Below, piece by piece: positions 48,495-56,081 of a DNA stretch of 64,000 nt. The stretch comes from Actinomadura soli (GTDB taxonomy: Bacteria; Actinomycetota; Actinomycetes; Streptosporangiales; Streptosporangiaceae): the NCBI RefSeq assembly GCF_005889715.1, contig NZ_VCKW01000002.1:1-64000 (forward strand). Direction: 5' to 3'. The notes beneath the pieces were generated by a model. The model did no database searches. It saw only the letters and a program-made list of their open reading frames with translations, and was not told the origin of the DNA. The translations under genes and the position numbers were made by a program. Position 1 is the stretch's first letter, and every line of letters begins with the position of its first letter.

Positions 48495-49584
48495 TCATCG
48501 GTGGGCCCCGTCCTGCCGGTAGGCGTCGAGCGCCGCCTCGTTGGAGTCGTAGTGGGTGAGGTCGCCGAGGCCGTAGTGGGCCAGCAGGTCGCGCAGGGAC
48601 CGGGGCGCGCGGGCGACGGCGAAGATGACGCCGCGGCCGGCGAGCTTGCGGGCGATCTCCGCCAGGGTCTGCGCGCCGGTGGTGTCGATGTCGGTGATCG
48701 CCTCGGCGTCCAGGACGAACCAGCGCACGTCCCCCGCCGCCGTGAGGTCGTCGACCTCGGCGGCGAACTCGGCGGCGTTGGCGAAGAACAGCTCGTTCCC
48801 GAACCGGTAGAGCACCAGGCCGGCGGCGGCCTCCTGCGGGCGGGCCGCCGCGGTGAAGCGGCCGTCCGGGCCGGGCCGCAGCGTCGTGCCGCCGGGACGC
48901 GCGGCGCGCCGCACCACCTCCACCGCCGACAGCAGGAACGCGATCACCACGGCGGCCGGCGAGCCGAGCACCGGGACGCCGAGCATGCAGACGGCCGCGA
49001 TCCAGAACCTGACCTCGTCCTTGAGGTCGGTGAAGTTCCAGTCGACGGTCAGCCGCTGCTCCCAGGCGCGCGGACCGTTGACGCGGATGGCGATGGAGTC
49101 GAAGACCTGCTCGACGCTGAGGGCCTTGAGGACGTCCGGGGACGCGCTGTCGAGGGCGGCGGCGGGTTTGTTTCCGCGCAGTTCGGTGGCACCTTGCAGG
49201 TAGTAGCTCCGCCAGGTGCCGTTCTCGCTGCCCTGCCCGAGCGCGTCGTAGACCCGGGCGAGAAGCTCGCGGGCCTCGGAATTGCCCGGGTCGGCGAAGA
49301 CGACGTAGTTGAGGACCTGGGCGGCCCACCGCGTCTCCCCGCCCTCGAACGCGGCCCTCGCCCTGGTCAGGACGTTCTCAGCACCGCCCATGAATTCGAC
49401 GTGCTTCCTCGCCGACTCCTCAGGCGGCAGTTCCCATAAATGCGCGGGGTTGCCGTCGGAAGGCGTAGGCGTCGAGGTCTCAGACGACCCGGCCGGACGC
49501 GTCCTTGATCTTCGCCTGCGACGCCGACCCGACGAACCCTTTGTCGGCGTTCTCGAAATCGGCCCGGTCGTCCATCGACGGCAT
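48495..49584 (-). pseudogene. Decayed alkylsulfatase joined to SulP transporter STAS tail
   Basis: A broken chimera. At 49584-49483 the start of an alkylsulfatase (MPSMDDRADFENADKGFVGS, then SQAKIKDASGRVV) is followed by a TGA where the family has Trp, then DLDAYAF. The whole metallo-beta-lactamase part (about 300 residues) is missing. From about 49460 another frame carries the C-terminal alkylsulfatase part (DGNPAHLWELPPEESARKHV, FMGGAENVL, LGQGSENGTWRSYYLQGATE) ending VDWNFTDLKDEV. At about 49010 it changes to the tail of a SulP sulfate transporter: RFWIAAVCMLGVPVLG, then a STAS domain (LVLYRFGNELFFANAAEF to YDSNEAALDAYRQ). No active site survives. The open frame from 49841 is long by chance; a chimeric protein could be made from an internal start but is unlikely to have either original activity. 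Confidence 0.85.
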
Positions 49585-49839
49585 AGCGCCCACGACTTCT
49601 CCTCGAAGTGAATTTCGCCAGTATCCGAGAACTTCCCGGCCTGACGGGAACCCACGACCAGCGCAGGACAAAAGATCGAGAACTCTCCGGCGGCCCCTCC
49701 GCGCCCCTTTGCCAATTCATCGCCCGGCACAACGGAATCTTGACGAACGCGCCGGAGGACCTGGCGATTACAGAGGTAGGAAAGACATACGTATATTTCC
49801 TGCCCCATCGGCAGGGAACAGACCAACCGGGGGAAACGC

Positions 49840-50343
49840 ATGAGCGACCTGATCTCCGTCGCCTACGACGACCTGGCCACCGCCGAACAGGCCCGCGACA
49901 AGCTCGTCCGGCTCCAGAAGGAACACGTCATCGAGCTGGCGGACGTCGTCGTCGTCGAACGCAAGCAGAACGGCAAGATCAAGCTTCACCAGGCCCGCAA
50001 CCTCACGGCCGGCGGAGCGCTGGGCGGTGCGGCCTGGGGCGGTCTCATCGGGTTGATCTTCTTCATGCCGCTGCTCGGCATGGCGGTCGGCGGGGCCACC
50101 GGCGCCGCCATGGGCGCCGCGTCCGACGCCGGCATCGACGACGACTTCATGCACAACCTCGGCGAGCACCTGACGCCCGGCGGCGCGGCCGTGTTCGTCC
50201 TGGTCGACAAGCGCAACCCGGACAAGGTCATCCCGGAGATGGCGCCGCTGGGCGGCACGATCATCCAGACGTCGCTGTCCGCCGACGAGGAGGAGCACCT
50301 GCGCGAGGCGGTCAAGGCCGCCCGCGCACCGCAACCCGCCTGA
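49840..50343 (+). CDS. DUF1269-type small membrane protein
   Basis: Protein of 167 residues starting MSDLISVAYDDLATAEQARD, with a central glycine-rich hydrophobic hairpin (GGALGGAAWGGLIGLIFFMP, LLGMAVGGATGAAMGAASDA) that is likely membrane-inserted, and a C-terminal beta domain (PGGAAVFVLVDKRNPDKVIP, EMAPLGGTIIQTSLSADEEE). This is the DUF1269 pattern found in many bacteria, with no known function. Start ATG 49840 follows GGGGGAAACGC. It ends at the strong hairpin at 50355-50388. Confidence 0.82.
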   Translation: MSDLISVAYDDLATAEQARDKLVRLQKEHVIELADVVVVERKQNGKIKLHQARNLTAGGALGGAAWGGLIGLIFFMPLLGMAVGGATGAAMGAASDAGIDDDFMHNLGEHLTPGGAAVFVLVDKRNPDKVIPEMAPLGGTIIQTSLSADEEEHLREAVKAARAPQPA

Positions 50344-50354
50344 CCCGCGTCTCC

Positions 50355-50388
50355 GCGCCCGGCGGCTCCCCTTGGAGCCGCCGGGCGC
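50355..50388 (+). terminator. 15-bp perfect terminator hairpin
   Basis: GCGCCCGGCGGCTCC / GGAGCCGCCGGGCGC with a 4-nt loop, 12 bp after the DUF1269-type stop. No T-tract. It should end the small membrane protein message. Confidence 0.8.
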
Positions 50389-50405
50389 TCTGCGAGGATG
50401 GGCCG

Positions 50406-50636
50406 ATGGACCCCCGACGCGTCCAGCTCAACCGGCGGCACAGCATGGAGATGGGCCGCCTGTTCGCGGAATTCCTCGACGCCCATCCGGACGTCGAATC
50501 CGAGGTCGACGGCGCCCAGATGACCGCGGACCAGGAAGCCGCCTGGGCTGACTTCAGCGCCGCACTCCTCGCCCGGCACCAGGCCGAACGAGCGACCCTC
50601 GCAACCGAACTCGAAGCCGAACACCACCACATCTGA
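50406..50636 (+). CDS. Small helical hypothetical protein
   Basis: Protein of 76 residues, MDPRRVQLNRRHSMEMGRLF, then helices rich in Ala, Glu and Gln ending ELEAEHHHI. GAGGA stands about nine bases before ATG 50406. I recognise no family. It may be a small DNA-binding or coiled-coil protein. Codon use matches the neighbours. Confidence 0.5.
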   Translation: MDPRRVQLNRRHSMEMGRLFAEFLDAHPDVESEVDGAQMTADQEAAWADFSAALLARHQAERATLATELEAEHHHI

Positions 50637-50654
50637 CGGCCTAGCGTGGTCGTC

Positions 50655-51734
50655 ATGAAGCCATGGCGGGTGACGGCGGTCGGGCTACCTGACGGCGATC
50701 CGGTGGAGGGCGGGGTCGACCGGCACGGGCGCTGGACCGATGTTCCGCCCCCGGAAGCCGAGCCGCTCCCCGGCCGGTTCGTACTGGCCGGACTCGTCGA
50801 CGCGCACTGCCATCTGAGCATCGCCGACGACGGCGCTGGTCCGCGCCCACTGCCTCTCCCCCAGGCCCAGCGGAACCTGCGCACCGCGCTACAGGCGGGG
50901 ATCACGCTGGTACGCGACATGGGCAGCCCCGGCCCCGTCACCCTGCGAATGCCCGCCGCCGACGAGGGCGCCGGGCTACTGGCGGCCGGACGGTTCCTGG
51001 CCCCGCCCGGCGGATACTTCCCTGCCCTCTACGAACCGGTGACCGCCGACGACCTCGTCCAAGCCGCCCGCGCCCAGATCGCCGCGGGAGCACGATGGGT
51101 GAAGCTGATCGCCGACTTCCCCGCCATCGAGCAGGGCGTGACACGTCCGGATCTGGCGGTGCCGACCTACCCGATCGAGGACGTCCGGCGGCTGGTGGAG
51201 GCCGTCCATGCCGAGGGCGCCCGCGTCGCCGCGCACACCACCACGGCCTGGGCCGCCGACCTGGTCGCGGCCGGCGTGGACTCCATCGAGCACGGCGACG
51301 CTCTCACCGGCGACGCCCTGCGCGCCCTGGCCGCCCGGGGCGGCGCCTGGACGCCCACCCTCTGCGCGGTCCTGGCGCCCGCACCGGCCGACGACCCCGG
51401 GCGCGGACGGCGCCTGGCCCAGCGCCGCGAACGGCTCGCCCACCTGCTGGACGAGGCCGTCCGGCACCGCGTCGCCGTCCTGGCGGGCACCGACGCCGTC
51501 GGCAACCTGCCCCGGGAGGTCCGCCTCTTGACCGAACTGGGCCTCCCCCCGCGGAGCGCGCTCGCCGCCGCCAGCAGCGACGCACGCCGCTACCTGCTCA
51601 TCGACGACACGACCGGCGACTTCGCGCCGGGTCGTCCGGCCAATCTGGTCACCTACGACGACGACCCCCGCGACGACCCCGAGGTGCTCCGGCGGCCGGC
51701 CGCGACGTTCGCCGCAGGGCGTCGACTCCGCTGA
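50655..51734 (+). CDS. Amidohydrolase family protein
   Basis: TIM-barrel metal hydrolase of 359 residues. Metal motif VDAHCHLSIADD (H-x-H), carboxylated-Lys region ARWVKLIADFPAIEQ, VAAHTTTAWAADLVAAGVDS then IEHGDALTG (second and third His), and metal Asp in VLAGTDAVGNLPREV. Complete set, so likely active. Start at ATG 50655; GTG 50646 is the alternative. The family hydrolyses C-N bonds, from imidazolonepropionase-type rings to dipeptides. It is convergent to the TetR gene and is separate from the Tat-exported amidohydrolase. Confidence 0.88.
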   Translation: MKPWRVTAVGLPDGDPVEGGVDRHGRWTDVPPPEAEPLPGRFVLAGLVDAHCHLSIADDGAGPRPLPLPQAQRNLRTALQAGITLVRDMGSPGPVTLRMPAADEGAGLLAAGRFLAPPGGYFPALYEPVTADDLVQAARAQIAAGARWVKLIADFPAIEQGVTRPDLAVPTYPIEDVRRLVEAVHAEGARVAAHTTTAWAADLVAAGVDSIEHGDALTGDALRALAARGGAWTPTLCAVLAPAPADDPGRGRRLAQRRERLAHLLDEAVRHRVAVLAGTDAVGNLPREVRLLTELGLPPRSALAAASSDARRYLLIDDTTGDFAPGRPANLVTYDDDPRDDPEVLRRPAATFAAGRRLR

Positions 51735-51745
51735 GGACCCGCGGT

Positions 51746-52330
51746 TTAGTGCTCGGTCAGTGCGGTCGTGGCCAGGAGGCGGAACGCGTCGGTGAGCTCG
51801 CCGCTTGTCAGGGAGTGTTCCGGGTCGATCAGCCATTGCATCATCAGGCCCGTGAGCAGGGTCTGGCACAGCGATCCGATCAGCCGGGCGCTGCCGGGAT
51901 CGGCGGGGGCGGCGATGTCGCCGAAGATCTCCGCCAGGCCGGAGCGTCCCTCGGCCATGCTCGCGGTGAGCGACTCGCGCAGTTCGGGGACGTGCTGCGC
52001 CTGCACCAGCATCTCCGACAGCACGGCCCACAGCGCGCGGTCGTCCTCGAACGACGCGACGATCTGCGCCCACACCCGCTCGAAGCGCCGGACGGGGGAC
52101 GATGACCGGTCGCCGGCGTCCCCGATCGTCCGCTCCAGGCGGTCGCCCCACTCCTCCATCGCCTGGTGAAGCGCGGTGTTGAGCATCGCCTCCGTCGAGC
52201 CGAAGTGGTAGCCGATGGCGGCCAGGCTGGTCCCCGCCGCCTCGGTGACGTCACGGGCGGTCGTGCGCGTGTAGCCCTTCCGCTCCAGGCACTCCCGGGC
52301 GGCGATCAGCAGTTTCTCTCGGTTTCCCAC
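51746..52330 (-). CDS. TetR-family transcriptional regulator
   Basis: TetR regulator of 194 residues with an N-terminal HTH at about residues 5-50 (REKLLIAARECLERKGYTRT, then TARDVTEAAGTSLAAIGYHFGST) and a helical ligand domain. It is divergent from the Tat amidohydrolase with a perfect 14-bp inverted repeat in the gap, so it likely represses that gene and itself. The ligand is unknown. Confidence 0.92.
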   Translation of the reverse strand: MGNREKLLIAARECLERKGYTRTTARDVTEAAGTSLAAIGYHFGSTEAMLNTALHQAMEEWGDRLERTIGDAGDRSSSPVRRFERVWAQIVASFEDDRALWAVLSEMLVQAQHVPELRESLTASMAEGRSGLAEIFGDIAAPADPGSARLIGSLCQTLLTGLMMQWLIDPEHSLTSGELTDAFRLLATTALTEH

Positions 52331-52344
52331 CCCGGAATGATATC

Positions 52345-52384
52345 AGCGTCTTAGACAAACGTCTTGAAACTTGTCTAAGACGCT
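52345..52384. promoter_or_regulatory. Perfect 14-bp inverted repeat, TetR operator
   Basis: AGCGTCTTAGACAA (52345-52358) and TTGTCTAAGACGCT (52371-52384) with a 12-bp spacer, in the 110 bp between TetR and the divergent amidohydrolase. Dimeric TetR proteins bind such dyads. The spacer also contains ACGTCTTGAAAC, which can pair with arms as overlapping half-sites, so two dimers could bind. Confidence 0.8.
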
Positions 52385-52441
52385 GTGTACGTTCGGTCGT
52401 GCCGCAACCGGGCGGCGTGGCATGCGGAGCAGGGGGTTCAG

Positions 52442-53971
52442 GTGTCACAGCTGATCTCACGACGGGGCGTCCTCATCGGCGGCGCCGCACTGGCGGTGGG
52501 CGCGCGGCCGCCGGCGGCCGAGGCCGGACGGCGGCCGCGCTTGGCGCTGCGGGGTGTGACGGTGATCGACGCGACCCGTCCGCGGCCCCGGCCCGGCTCC
52601 ACGGTGCTGATCGAGGACGGCCGCGTCGTCGCGGTCGGACGGCGTGACGAGGTGCCCGTCCACCATGGCGTCACGGTCGTCGACCTGCCGGGCAGGTACG
52701 TGATCCCGGGCCTGTGCGAGATGCACGCGCACAGCATCGGAACGCACGAGATCTCCCCGCCGCTCTACCTCGCCAACGGGGTCACGACGGTGCGCGAGAT
52801 GGCCGGGTCGGCGGTGGTCCGCCGGTGGCGCGAGGACATCGAGCGCGGCGTCCTGGCGGGCCCGCGGTGGACGATCGCGAGCGAGATCATCGACGGCTCC
52901 CCGTCCCTCCTCGCCGGACCGGACGATCCGGACGGCGCCCTCCTGGTCACCAGCGAGGCCGAGGCCCGCGGGGCGGTGCGGCGGGTCAAGGCCGAGGGCG
53001 CCGACTTCGTCAAGATCTACTCCCGGCTGTCCCCCGGGGCCTTCGCGGCGATCGCGGACGAGGCGCGGCGGCAACGCCTTCCGCTGGCCGGGCACTGCCC
53101 CGACAAAGTCGCCCCCGACCAGGCCAGTCGTCTCCGGCAGCGCAGCATCGAGCACGTCCACACGCTGTGGTGCGCCGCGTCCGGCCGCGATCGGCAGGTC
53201 CGCGAGACGCTGGACGCCATCGCGATCGAACCGGGCGACTACGCGGGCTGGTTCCGCCAGTTCCACAAAGCGGAATGGCTGGCGGCCAGCCACTACAGCC
53301 CGCGGCGTGCCGAGCGGCTCTTCGAGACGCTGAACGCGGGCGGCACCTGGGTCACGCCCACGCTGAGCATGCACCTGATCGTGGACCGCCCCGAAGACCT
53401 CGTCCGGGACGACCAGCGGCTCAAGTACATCCCGGCCGAGGACCGGGAGTGGTGGCAGTGGGCCGTGGACAACATCTACCTTCCCGGACGCGCGCCCGCC
53501 GAGATCGAGCAGCAGCGCGAGCTGTTCGACCGCAGGCTGCGCTTCGTCGGCGCCATGCGGCGCGCCGGGGTCCGCCTGCTGAACGGCAGCGAGGCGGGAT
53601 TCATCTTCGCCTATCCCGGTTTCAGCCTGCACGAGGAACTGGCGCTGCTGGTACGCGCCGGGCTGACACCGCTGGAGGCGATCGGCACCGCCACCCTCGA
53701 ACCGGCCAGGTACCTCGGCATGGAGCGGGATCTGGGGTCGATCCGTCCCGGCAAGCGCGCCGATCTGGTCGTGCTGGACGCCGATCCGCTCGCCGACATC
53801 ACCAACACGACGAGGATCCACGCGGTGGTCGCGGACGGCCGGCTGATCACGTCCGCCCGGCGGAGGCGGATGCTGGCGGACGTCGAGAAGGCCGCCGCCC
53901 GCACCCCGGACGCGACCACGCGCGCCGCCCCCATCGGCTGCGGCTGCCACACCCCGCGCAGACCCCGCTGA
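52442..53971 (+). CDS. Exported amidohydrolase with Tat-like signal
   Basis: Metal-dependent amidohydrolase of 509 residues. The start VSQLISRRGVLIGGAALAVG has twin arginines and a hydrophobic stretch, so Tat export is likely. The beta-sandwich with VLIEDGRVVAVGRRDEV is followed by the barrel: GLCEMHAHSIGTH (H-x-H), DFVKIYSRLSPGAFAAIADE, GHCPDKVAPDQ, RSIEHVHTLW, LLNGSEAGFIFAYPGF, and IRPGKRADLVVLDADPL. In the last metal site Ser-Glu replaces the usual Thr-Asp (GTDAG). GTG 52442 follows AGGGGG. An exported hydrolase under TetR control may inactivate an outside compound. Confidence 0.87.
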   Translation: MSQLISRRGVLIGGAALAVGARPPAAEAGRRPRLALRGVTVIDATRPRPRPGSTVLIEDGRVVAVGRRDEVPVHHGVTVVDLPGRYVIPGLCEMHAHSIGTHEISPPLYLANGVTTVREMAGSAVVRRWREDIERGVLAGPRWTIASEIIDGSPSLLAGPDDPDGALLVTSEAEARGAVRRVKAEGADFVKIYSRLSPGAFAAIADEARRQRLPLAGHCPDKVAPDQASRLRQRSIEHVHTLWCAASGRDRQVRETLDAIAIEPGDYAGWFRQFHKAEWLAASHYSPRRAERLFETLNAGGTWVTPTLSMHLIVDRPEDLVRDDQRLKYIPAEDREWWQWAVDNIYLPGRAPAEIEQQRELFDRRLRFVGAMRRAGVRLLNGSEAGFIFAYPGFSLHEELALLVRAGLTPLEAIGTATLEPARYLGMERDLGSIRPGKRADLVVLDADPLADITNTTRIHAVVADGRLITSARRRRMLADVEKAAARTPDATTRAAPIGCGCHTPRRPR

Positions 53972-54023
53972 GGCGATGGCCGCCCCGGCCGCGCGCGGGA
54001 CGCGGCCGGGACGGCCGTCGCGG

Positions 54024-54143
54024 TCACCGGTCCCGGGCGTTCTTCGCCCTGAAGTGCGGGATGCCTTCGGCATCGCGCACCACGAACGCGGTGTCCTGTA
54101 GACCGGACAGTTCCACGCGCGTGGCGATGCATGGTCGACGCAT
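54024..54143 (-). CDS. Small 39-residue hypothetical protein
   Basis: Short protein MRRPCIATRVELSGLQDTAF, then VRDAEGIPHFRAKNARDR-type end. The start has a strong Shine-Dalgarno, GAGGAGGGCTCG before ATG 54143, which is the main support. No family recognised. It is isolated between the amidohydrolase and the secreted protein and could be a small regulatory or quorum-like peptide; no processing or modifying genes are next to it. Confidence 0.5.
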   Translation of the reverse strand: MRRPCIATRVELSGLQDTAFVVRDAEGIPHFRAKNARDR

Positions 54144-54284
54144 CGAGCCCTCCTCGCTCTCGAAGACCTGCCGCCGAGCGGACCTGCCGGTCTCGGTCGA
54201 GGGGTGTTCGTTCAAGAGCGCCGGTTGGATGAGATGAGGGGCTCCGGATCCGGCCGGGCGGCGTGTTCCGCGCGCGATCGGCCG

Positions 54285-54317
54285 CGCCCCGCCCGTCATG
54301 ACACGACGGGCGGGGCG
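54285..54317 (-). terminator. Terminator hairpin of secreted protein gene
   Basis: A perfect 13-bp stem CGCCCCGCCCGTC / GACGGGCGGGGCG with a 7-nt loop lies 17 bp beyond the stop of the leftward secreted protein gene. It separates that gene from the 39-residue frame. Confidence 0.75.
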
Positions 54318-54334
54318 GTTGGTTCAGCAGGCCG

Positions 54335-54784
54335 TCAGCAGGCCGGAGGAGTGATCACGTCGGCCCAGTCGCCGGTTCCGACGGTGGTGGTGGCCTGGCC
54401 GCGCTCCTGGGCGTTCAGGCCGCACGGCCAGAAGCTCGGCGGGCCGAAGTAGCGGGTCGAGGAGCCCGCCTCGAGCGTCCGCGAGCCGTTGGAGTCGGTG
54501 GCCCAGCCGCTCGCCGCGGGGTCCCAGTGCTGGAGCGTCAGGCTCAGATCGACCGATGAGATGCCGCGGTTCCGCGCCTCCATGAACGGCTGGGTGCCGT
54601 AGGACGTTTCCCCCACGTGGACGACGTCGCTGCACATCTGGTAAACGAGGGAGCCGAGCTCGACCTCTGTTCCGCAGACGGTTTCCGTTGACTCGGCGGC
54701 GGCGCCGACCGTTCCGCTCATTGCGGTGACGAGAACGGCCGCCCCCGTGACGACCGCCAGGCGATGAGATGCCCGTAATTTCAT
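54335..54784 (-). CDS. Small secreted Cys-containing protein
   Basis: Secreted protein of 149 residues. Signal peptide MKLRASHRLAVVTGAAVLVT ends near AAAESTE; mature part has four or more Cys (TVCGTEV, QMCSDVV, WPCGLN, PPAC at the end) that likely pair, and the segment SLVYQMCSDVVHVGETSYGT then LTLQHWDPAASGWATDSNGS. A family cannot be named. It is downstream of a perfect 16-bp palindrome and of a TetR-like gene on the same strand. Confidence 0.72.
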   Translation of the reverse strand: MKLRASHRLAVVTGAAVLVTAMSGTVGAAAESTETVCGTEVELGSLVYQMCSDVVHVGETSYGTQPFMEARNRGISSVDLSLTLQHWDPAASGWATDSNGSRTLEAGSSTRYFGPPSFWPCGLNAQERGQATTTVGTGDWADVITPPAC

Positions 54785-54820
54785 GTGTTCTCCCAGGATG
54801 AATTGACACTGTGTTCGACA

Positions 54821-54836
54821 TCGATAGATCTATCGA
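54821..54836. promoter_or_regulatory. Perfect 16-bp palindrome upstream of secreted protein
   Basis: TCGATAGATCTATCGA, a perfect palindrome 37 bp before the ATG at 54784. It is the only site of its kind in the window. The palindrome is a good operator candidate for control of the secreted protein gene, perhaps by a regulator elsewhere, since the nearby TetR-like protein shows no HTH. Confidence 0.6.
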
Positions 54837-54899
54837 ACGTTCCAGCGACATTTCAAGCCGATGACCTTGTCCGCAGTCGGCCACCGGGGAGGGCGTCCA

Positions 54900-55469
54900 T
54901 CAGGGAGACAGGTGCAGGCCATGGACTAGACCGGTGGCGTACTCGTGGCGCGGCGGCAGCGCGTCGTCTCCGAGCAGCAGGACGGTGAAGGCGCAATTGA
55001 GGCAGGCGCCTATCAGCAGCCGGGCGGCGCCCAGCGGCTCCACCCGCGCGGCCACCCGTCCCAGCTCCTGCTCCTTCTGCAGGTAGGCGGCGACGGAGTT
55101 CTCGGCCTGGTGGGGCCCGAGCTGGCGAGGCTCCATCACCTGCCGCAGCCGGACGAGCTGCACCGGGTTGGCCAGGACCGCGACCTTGGCGGCCAGGACC
55201 TCGTTGTAGAAACCGATGGTCGCCTCCGCGACCATCACGAGGTTCTTGTGCACGCTGGCCTGTCCGACATGGGAGAGAAGGTCGGCGACGGTGCCCACGT
55301 AGACCGGTAGCCGGTCCTGCAGGAGCGACAGGTAGAGGTGCAGCTCACCGTGTTCCCTGTGCTGCACCGAGCGCATGGAGTCGCTGACCGCCTCGACCAC
55401 GCGGCGCCGCACCCGGTCGGCGGGATTTTCGGGCACGGAGCTGGAAGCAGGTCCCCGGTCGGGCCGCAT
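54900..55469 (-). CDS. TetR C-terminal-domain-like protein without visible HTH
   Basis: Protein of 189 residues made of helices (HGELHLYLSLLQDRLPVYVG, TVADLLSHVGQASVHKNLVM, VAEATIGFYNEVLAAKVAVL, GAARLLIGACLNCAFTVLLL). The pattern resembles the ligand-binding half of TetR regulators, but the usual N-terminal HTH of 45 residues is absent; upstream the frame meets a TAG at 55484. So it may be a truncated TetR protein or an unrelated helical protein. ATG 55469 is the first in-frame start. Neighbour of the palindrome and secreted protein gene. Confidence 0.6.
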   Translation of the reverse strand: MRPDRGPASSSVPENPADRVRRRVVEAVSDSMRSVQHREHGELHLYLSLLQDRLPVYVGTVADLLSHVGQASVHKNLVMVAEATIGFYNEVLAAKVAVLANPVQLVRLRQVMEPRQLGPHQAENSVAAYLQKEQELGRVAARVEPLGAARLLIGACLNCAFTVLLLGDDALPPRHEYATGLVHGLHLSP

Positions 55470-56081
55470 GATCTCCCCAGGCTATTTCGGCGTCTCGCGT
55501 GCATAAAGCCCACCCACCCAATGGGCCGCCATCAAGCAGTCGGCCTTACCGGCGGCCGGCATCGCGTGACGGCGAATCCCAGATTATGGGTTTCGCCTTT
55601 TGCAGGCAACGAAAACGAAATCTTGGTGGGAAAGATCTTCCGGCGGGGAGGCGGGCCGGAACGGGCGCGAACGCGTCCGGCCCGTCCGTATGGCTCCCTG
55701 ACCAGTGGGACCGTGCCATCCGCTCGGGCAAAGCCGGGCGCCGGCGATCGTACGAAGCGGCCGCGGACGCCCGGCGGTCGCGACCGAGTCCGCCGCCCAT
55801 CGAGGGCGCGGGCCCCGGTTTCGGCGCGGCGGGTCCCGCCGGAGGGCCGCATCCGGCCAGCGGGCCGTGTCCGCCGGTTCCATGCCGAGGGGCGGCGAGT
55901 CCGCGCCGATCCGGCCGTGCGAGGGCGCCGGTCGCGCCGTCCCGAAGGCCGGCGGCCCGGGTGCCGGGCGGCGCGCGTCCAACCGGGGCGGGCGTTTATC
56001 GACGAGCCTTTTACCCGTTAGAACATTGTGTTCTCATATTCGGTAGTGGACGGGTCTGGATCCGGGCTGGGGGGCGCGGCG
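55470..56081. other. Intergenic region with no supported gene
   Basis: 612 bp between the leftward TetR-like gene and the rightward EEP gene. Several frames are open on both strands, but all are arginine/proline-rich with no Shine-Dalgarno and look like antisense noise of GC-rich DNA. The 55500-55700 part is less GC-rich. The one structured element is the AGAACA-TTG-TGTTCT repeat at 56020-56034. No gene is called. Confidence 0.5.
56020..56034. promoter_or_regulatory. Inverted repeat upstream of EEP gene block
   Basis: AGAACA-TTG-TGTTCT, 47 bp before the ATG at 56082. Spacing differs from the actinobacterial LexA site (GAAC-N4-GTTC), so I do not call it an SOS box. It overlaps a possible -35/-10 area (TTACCC ... 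CATATT) and may be an operator for the 56-64 kb block. Confidence 0.35.

Noticed and set aside
55486-56028. Several open frames on both strands in the gap before the EEP gene
   Set aside because: Arg/Pro-rich, overlapping in several frames, no SD and no recognisable domain.
56020-56034. AGAACA-TTG-TGTTCT as an SOS (LexA) box
   Set aside because: Spacer is five bases between GAAC and GTTC, not four as in actinobacterial LexA sites.
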